Assembly: GCA_013399695.1 (NCBI GenBank)
Contig: VXAU01001833.1
Location: 124,001-188,000 of the forward strand
Reading direction: 5' to 3'
Length of the DNA stretch: 64,000 bases
Origin: Formicarius rufipectus
Taxonomy: Eukaryota > Chordata > Aves > Passeriformes > Formicariidae
A program made the translations under genes and the position numbers. This document shows, in pieces, positions 61,501-64,000 of the stretch; position 1 is the stretch's first letter, and each line of letters begins with the position of its first letter. Below the pieces are notes generated by a model, which searched no databases, was not told where the DNA came from, and saw nothing but the letters and a program-made list of their open reading frames with translations.

Positions 61501-63189
61501 CCTTGTGCAGCTTGCTTTATGCATTTTATAAATGCATAAATAAATTCACTTAAGAACAATTTAACCTTGGATTTACGAGTCATTTAGCCTTTTGCTCATA
61601 TGCTCTATGACAGCAAGCTTTGCATTTTTATTAAAAAAAACCCAACAAAACAAGCCCAAACAGTTTTGAAAATCTGAACATTTGTCACAGTAGACCATCC
61701 ACTTGTCCCTAAGTTCTTCCCCTTCTGTGGGTAGCAATGTAATAAAGTATTTTATCAGAGGAAGTGGAAAGTTATCAAACTACACAATGGCCACCTACCC
61801 ATAGATGAAGGCAACCAAGCATTCCTATTTAGCATACAGCTATAAAATACAATTCACATGCTATAGCTGTAAAACAACATATAAAACTAGTGAAGCTAAT
61901 GAAGAAGTGTAAATAAATGTAAATGATCAAAGTAATTATAAATAGGTAAATACCACATGATTTAAATGACACCTAAAGCTCAACAATCCCTGCCTTTATA
62001 AGGGTAGAACAGCAAAAGTTGTTGTTGTTGGCTGTACTTTGCGAACGAAGATCTTGGGATAAGCCTGCGCAATGGATTTTTTTAAGTGAGGCACAGGGGG
62101 CGCAGAACTGGCCCCACTCCCTTTACTCCTGAGGCTCATCTTGCCACGGCCGAGCAGCTCGGACGGTGACAGCAAGTTCCTCCAGGATTCAAACCGGCGT
62201 CCTCAGAGGAGGAGCCGGCTCCACAGGCGGGGGCCTACGCCCCTAGGCCAACGCCCGCCGCCTCTCAAGTATAACATACACAGCAAAAGTAGCCACAGAG
62301 AAAAAGCTGCAGCAAAAGTATATTCTGTAAATGTGTGTGCATAAATCCTACTGTAAGAAAATGTAGGCAAGAAGACAGGAAGGTTCCTCCCTGTTTAATA
62401 GGCAGTGGATCATCACATTTATCTGCTTCACTTTAGCATGACTGTCTGCAGAATATTACCTTATATATTTGGGTTTCTTTGTGGTTATTTTAGTGTATTG
62501 CATTCAGGAAGAAAGTATGATCCAGAATGTTGGTAGCCACTGTTTTAGACAGTACAATCTAAATTAACTGCACATAGATCTATTGTAACTTAAATATTCT
62601 CTGCATCTAGTTAGATCATGTTTGCTATAATAAACATCTACTTAAGACAATGCAGCTTTGTAATAGAGGTCTCTAAGGCATGGACTCCAATCATCTTGAA
62701 GGCAAGCTTGGCAATTACAGCAGTGTATTCTCTTAATTCAATGCCTTGTGCATTGGTCGTAGATGGAAAGGAAACTGTTCTCCTTCTTGTGAATGATGTT
62801 CAAATATATAAAAAGAAAGTTCATATTCCACACCAAGAAACGTGCTTCAGTGGAGTGGGCAGCACACTTTACTGATGGAAAACTACTTCATTGTGACACC
62901 ACAGAGGTTTACAGCAGCACAACATTTTCAGAGACAAAGGGAAGTGGATGTCTGGTCACCCCCTTAAGACAGAGTCGGAGACACAGGTGACAAACTCTGC
63001 TGTGCTTTTGTCTCCTGTAGAGCTACTTAAGTTATTAGCAGTGTGAAGTGGAGGCTTTGGTGCATTTTGCACATGGCATGAACATACTGGTACATTTTCA
63101 CCTGGTTCACTTCTGTAAGTGATGATATCTTTAATGGATAAAACAGGGATTTGTGTATTCCCTTTCCCTCTATTTTCTTTCTCTAACTT
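49422..63189 (-). CDS. MYO3A: MYO3A, myosin IIIA, 3' end only (tail), continues beyond window
   Basis: Class III myosins pair an N-terminal kinase with a myosin motor and move to the tips of stereocilia and photoreceptor calycal processes, carrying espin. Only the distal tail is here; kinase and motor lie past 64000. Proposed join on the minus strand: 63189-63102, 55628-55519, 53010-52970, 52466-52449 (uncertain), 51344-51321, 51232-51092, 49536-49422. Phases agree at every junction. The call rests on the C-terminus NPYDYRRLLRKTSQRRRLIQ, on PEDSTYYTLIH and on LDLDIYYQEI, which I recognise as class III tail segments. It is also supported by position: in human, MYO3A lies directly upstream of GAD2 on the same strand. 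MYO3B is the alternative paralogue but is not next to GAD2. Confidence 0.85.
51092..51232 (-). CDS. MYO3A: MYO3A tail exon (second Tyr-Tyr motif)
   Basis: Encodes LSKVLDLDIYYQEISSTDSA, then SKDSSSTTRRKRHPIERRTS and ILRATE. LDLDIYY resembles the second ankyrin-repeat-binding motif of class III myosin tails. The rest is Ser/Thr- and Arg-rich. Acceptor is ttaacag|T and donor AG|gtaatt; the exon enters and leaves in phase 2. Confidence 0.85.
51321..51344 (-). CDS. MYO3A: MYO3A 24-base microexon
   Basis: A TCC TCA ... CG encodes SSTHKQD between a split Arg and a split Arg. It has a good acceptor (tttttccttag|A) and a good donor (CG|gtaatt). Both phases match the neighbours, and skipping it would keep the frame. 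Located only 88 bases upstream of the next exon. Confidence 0.7.
52449..52466 (-). CDS. MYO3A: Possible MYO3A 18-base microexon
   Basis: Bracketed by ctctgcag and gtatat. It reads A AAA AAA GGA AGC GAT AG (KKGSD), phase 2 on both sides, so inclusion or skipping both keep the frame. The seven-A run and very short length make chance possible. It has no homology support from memory; treat as a candidate alternative exon. Confidence 0.4.
   Translation of the reverse strand, partial: KKRKR
52970..53010 (-). CDS. MYO3A: MYO3A tail exon, basic linker
   Basis: Encodes KSIQDEKRKPRKE plus two bases of Arg (41 bases). It directly continues PEDSTYYTLIH from the previous exon, giving the class III tail homology I segment. 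Acceptor is ttcttag|AA and donor AAAG|gtaatt. The exon enters in phase 0, matching the upstream donor. Confidence 0.85.
55519..55628 (-). CDS. MYO3A: MYO3A tail exon (first Tyr-Tyr motif)
   Basis: Encodes VAKVEDSRPMQRPPRRPRKP, then KTLNNPEDSTYYTLIH. The Pro/Arg-rich stretch followed by PEDSTYY matches the espin-ankyrin-binding tail region known in MYO3A and MYO3B. Acceptor is tttacag|TT and donor CAT|gtgagt. It enters in phase 1, agreeing with the donor at 63102. Confidence 0.88.
56696..56765. repeat. AT-rich simple repeat
   Basis: TATAATATATATATAAAATG-type repeat within a MYO3A intron. Confidence 0.7.
60292..60960 (-). mobile_element. CR1 LINE 3' fragment, divergent
   Basis: On the plus strand it reads as the reverse complement of a CR1 tail: TTGGAAAAGACCTTCAAGAT, CATCTAGTCCAGCC, then CTCAGCCACTCCTCATAAGG and TCTGGACTCACTCCAGCA. 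The retroelement sense strand is therefore minus, with its 3' end near 60292. It is old and diverged, and lies in a MYO3A intron. Confidence 0.8.
62009..62019. repeat. SINE target-site duplication, left
   Basis: ACAGCAAAAGT, repeated exactly at 62280-62290, directly abutting the SINE. Confidence 0.9.
62020..62279 (-). mobile_element. tRNA-headed SINE, copy 2, with target-site duplication
   Basis: Same element and orientation as copy 1. The A-box region is TGGCCTAGGGG (62250-62240) and the B box GGTTTGAATCC (62195-62185), one base off consensus. The hairpin has one broken pair. Exact 11-base direct repeats ACAGCAAAAGT flank it at 62009-62019 and 62280-62290, which sets the element ends. It lies in a MYO3A intron, in the sense direction of the gene. 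Confidence 0.9.
62280..62290. repeat. SINE target-site duplication, right
   Basis: ACAGCAAAAGT, exact partner of 62009-62019. Confidence 0.9.
63102..63189 (-). CDS. MYO3A: Probable MYO3A tail exon
   Basis: Encodes KLEKENRGKGNTQIPVLSIK, then DIITYRSEP and one base. The acceptor is strong (ttttcctacag|AA) and the donor good (CCAG|gtgaaa). The frame stays open past this donor to 62956, so a longer exon is possible. Supported by splice sites, by phase with the exon at 55628-55519, and by non-repetitive protein-like composition. I could not match it to MYO3A from memory. Confidence 0.55.
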
Positions 63190-64000
63190 CTGTAGGAAAA
63201 TGTGGTAGAACCAAAATTCATTTTCCCAAGCATGCATTTTTAATTCCTCAAGTTTATCTTGTCAGAAGTCAGCAATATTAATAGAGAACTCAGTATGATC
63301 TGCATGTTCAGAATCCCATGTCTTCCCCCACGATTCTCCCTGTACTCCTCCTCACTGCCACCTAAGCTGCTCTAAGCATGCTTGCATTTTGGGAACCTTC
63401 ACTGCCCATGTTAACTTCATATCAATAACTTTGGAGTGTATTTCCAAAGGTATGTCCTCTTAAGTGTGTGAGTTAAATGGAAGCTGCATATTAATAAAAC
63501 TTTTCTTGCAGCTTTAAGGACATACCCACCAACACAAGTAGGAGTTACAGGTTTTTGCATTTGTGGATAGCTAAAAATTTCCTCAGCATATATGTAACAA
63601 ACTTTAATTAATTGTTTGACATATTACTGAAAAGACTGGTTTTTTTTTAAAGCACAGTCCCATATCCTACCAGTAACACACACAGTTGAGTAACGCATGA
63701 CTTAAAAAGAGCCAATATGGAATTTTTACCAAATAAAAGTATTACTAGAGATTCTATGTCTAGGTCTCAGAAGGATTCATTCAACCTTAAGATGCACTGA
63801 AAGAAAACACCAAGAAAAATTGTAAATACATAAATTCCAACCAGTCTTGGATATTTTCCTGGGAACTGTGTTCCAGACATATACTGATATGGGACTTAAA
63901 AATACACTGCCTGATTTATATGAGAAGCAGGAGCTAACTCATCTGCTAGTTCCCTGGTCTTTAAAAACATGATTAGGAGTTGCTTCTTGACAGTCCTCTT
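63190..64000 (-). other. MYO3A: MYO3A intron, right edge of window
   Basis: AT-rich, with nothing recognisable. The next upstream MYO3A exon lies beyond the window. Confidence 0.5.

Larger units (their letters stand above)
53011..63101 (-). other. MYO3A: MYO3A introns and unassigned sequence (between listed exons)
   Basis: Introns 53011-55518 and 55629-63101. Besides the CR1, SINE copy 2, A-rich runs and the AT repeat listed, no exon with both splice sites and an open frame was found. The 7.5 kb intron may still hide a short exon. Confidence 0.6.

Overview
The window is vertebrate genomic DNA, almost certainly from a bird. The evidence is a complete neuronal gene split into 16 small exons, three fragments of CR1-type LINE (the dominant avian retrotransposon), fairly compact introns, and one CpG island at a promoter. 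No prokaryotic gene, CRISPR array or rRNA/tRNA gene was seen. One base (35017) is an N, so this is assembled sequence.

The main gene is GAD2 (glutamate decarboxylase 65), on the minus strand. Its ATG is at 46410 and its stop at 7896. I rebuilt all 16 coding exons by hand: every intron is GT-AG, all phases agree, and the coding lengths add up to 1,761 bases (586 residues plus stop). That is one residue longer than the human protein. The gene appears intact. It makes the synaptic, membrane-anchored GABA-synthesising enzyme. Both palmitoylation cysteines, the PLP lysine and the catalytic-loop tyrosine are present.

Upstream of GAD2 on the same strand is the 3' end of MYO3A (class IIIa myosin), from about 49422 to at least 63189. 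Seven candidate exons can be chained in frame, two of them very short (24 and 18 bases). They encode the end of the tail: two Tyr-Tyr motifs of the kind that bind espin ankyrin repeats, and the basic C-terminal segment. The motor and kinase domains lie beyond base 64000. The order MYO3A then GAD2, same direction, matches the human 10p12 arrangement. MYO3A's stop is only about 3 kb upstream of the GAD2 ATG.

Layout. 1-5400: downstream intergenic DNA with a CR1 tail and copy 1 of a tRNA-headed SINE. 5400-7895: probable GAD2 3' UTR and flank. 7896-46410: GAD2, with a 1.6 kb CR1 reverse-transcriptase fragment in intron 7. 45540-47820: CpG island covering GAD2 exons 1-3 and the promoter. 46411-49421: short intergenic stretch that must also hold the MYO3A 3' UTR. 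49422-64000: MYO3A tail exons and introns, with another CR1 fragment and SINE copy 2.

The least familiar item is the SINE. Two roughly 257-base copies sit at opposite ends of the window. Each has a tRNA-Ser/Leu-like head with A and B boxes, a small hairpin near the 3' end and a (CAA)n tail unlike CR1. Copy 2 is flanked by an exact 11-base target-site duplication.
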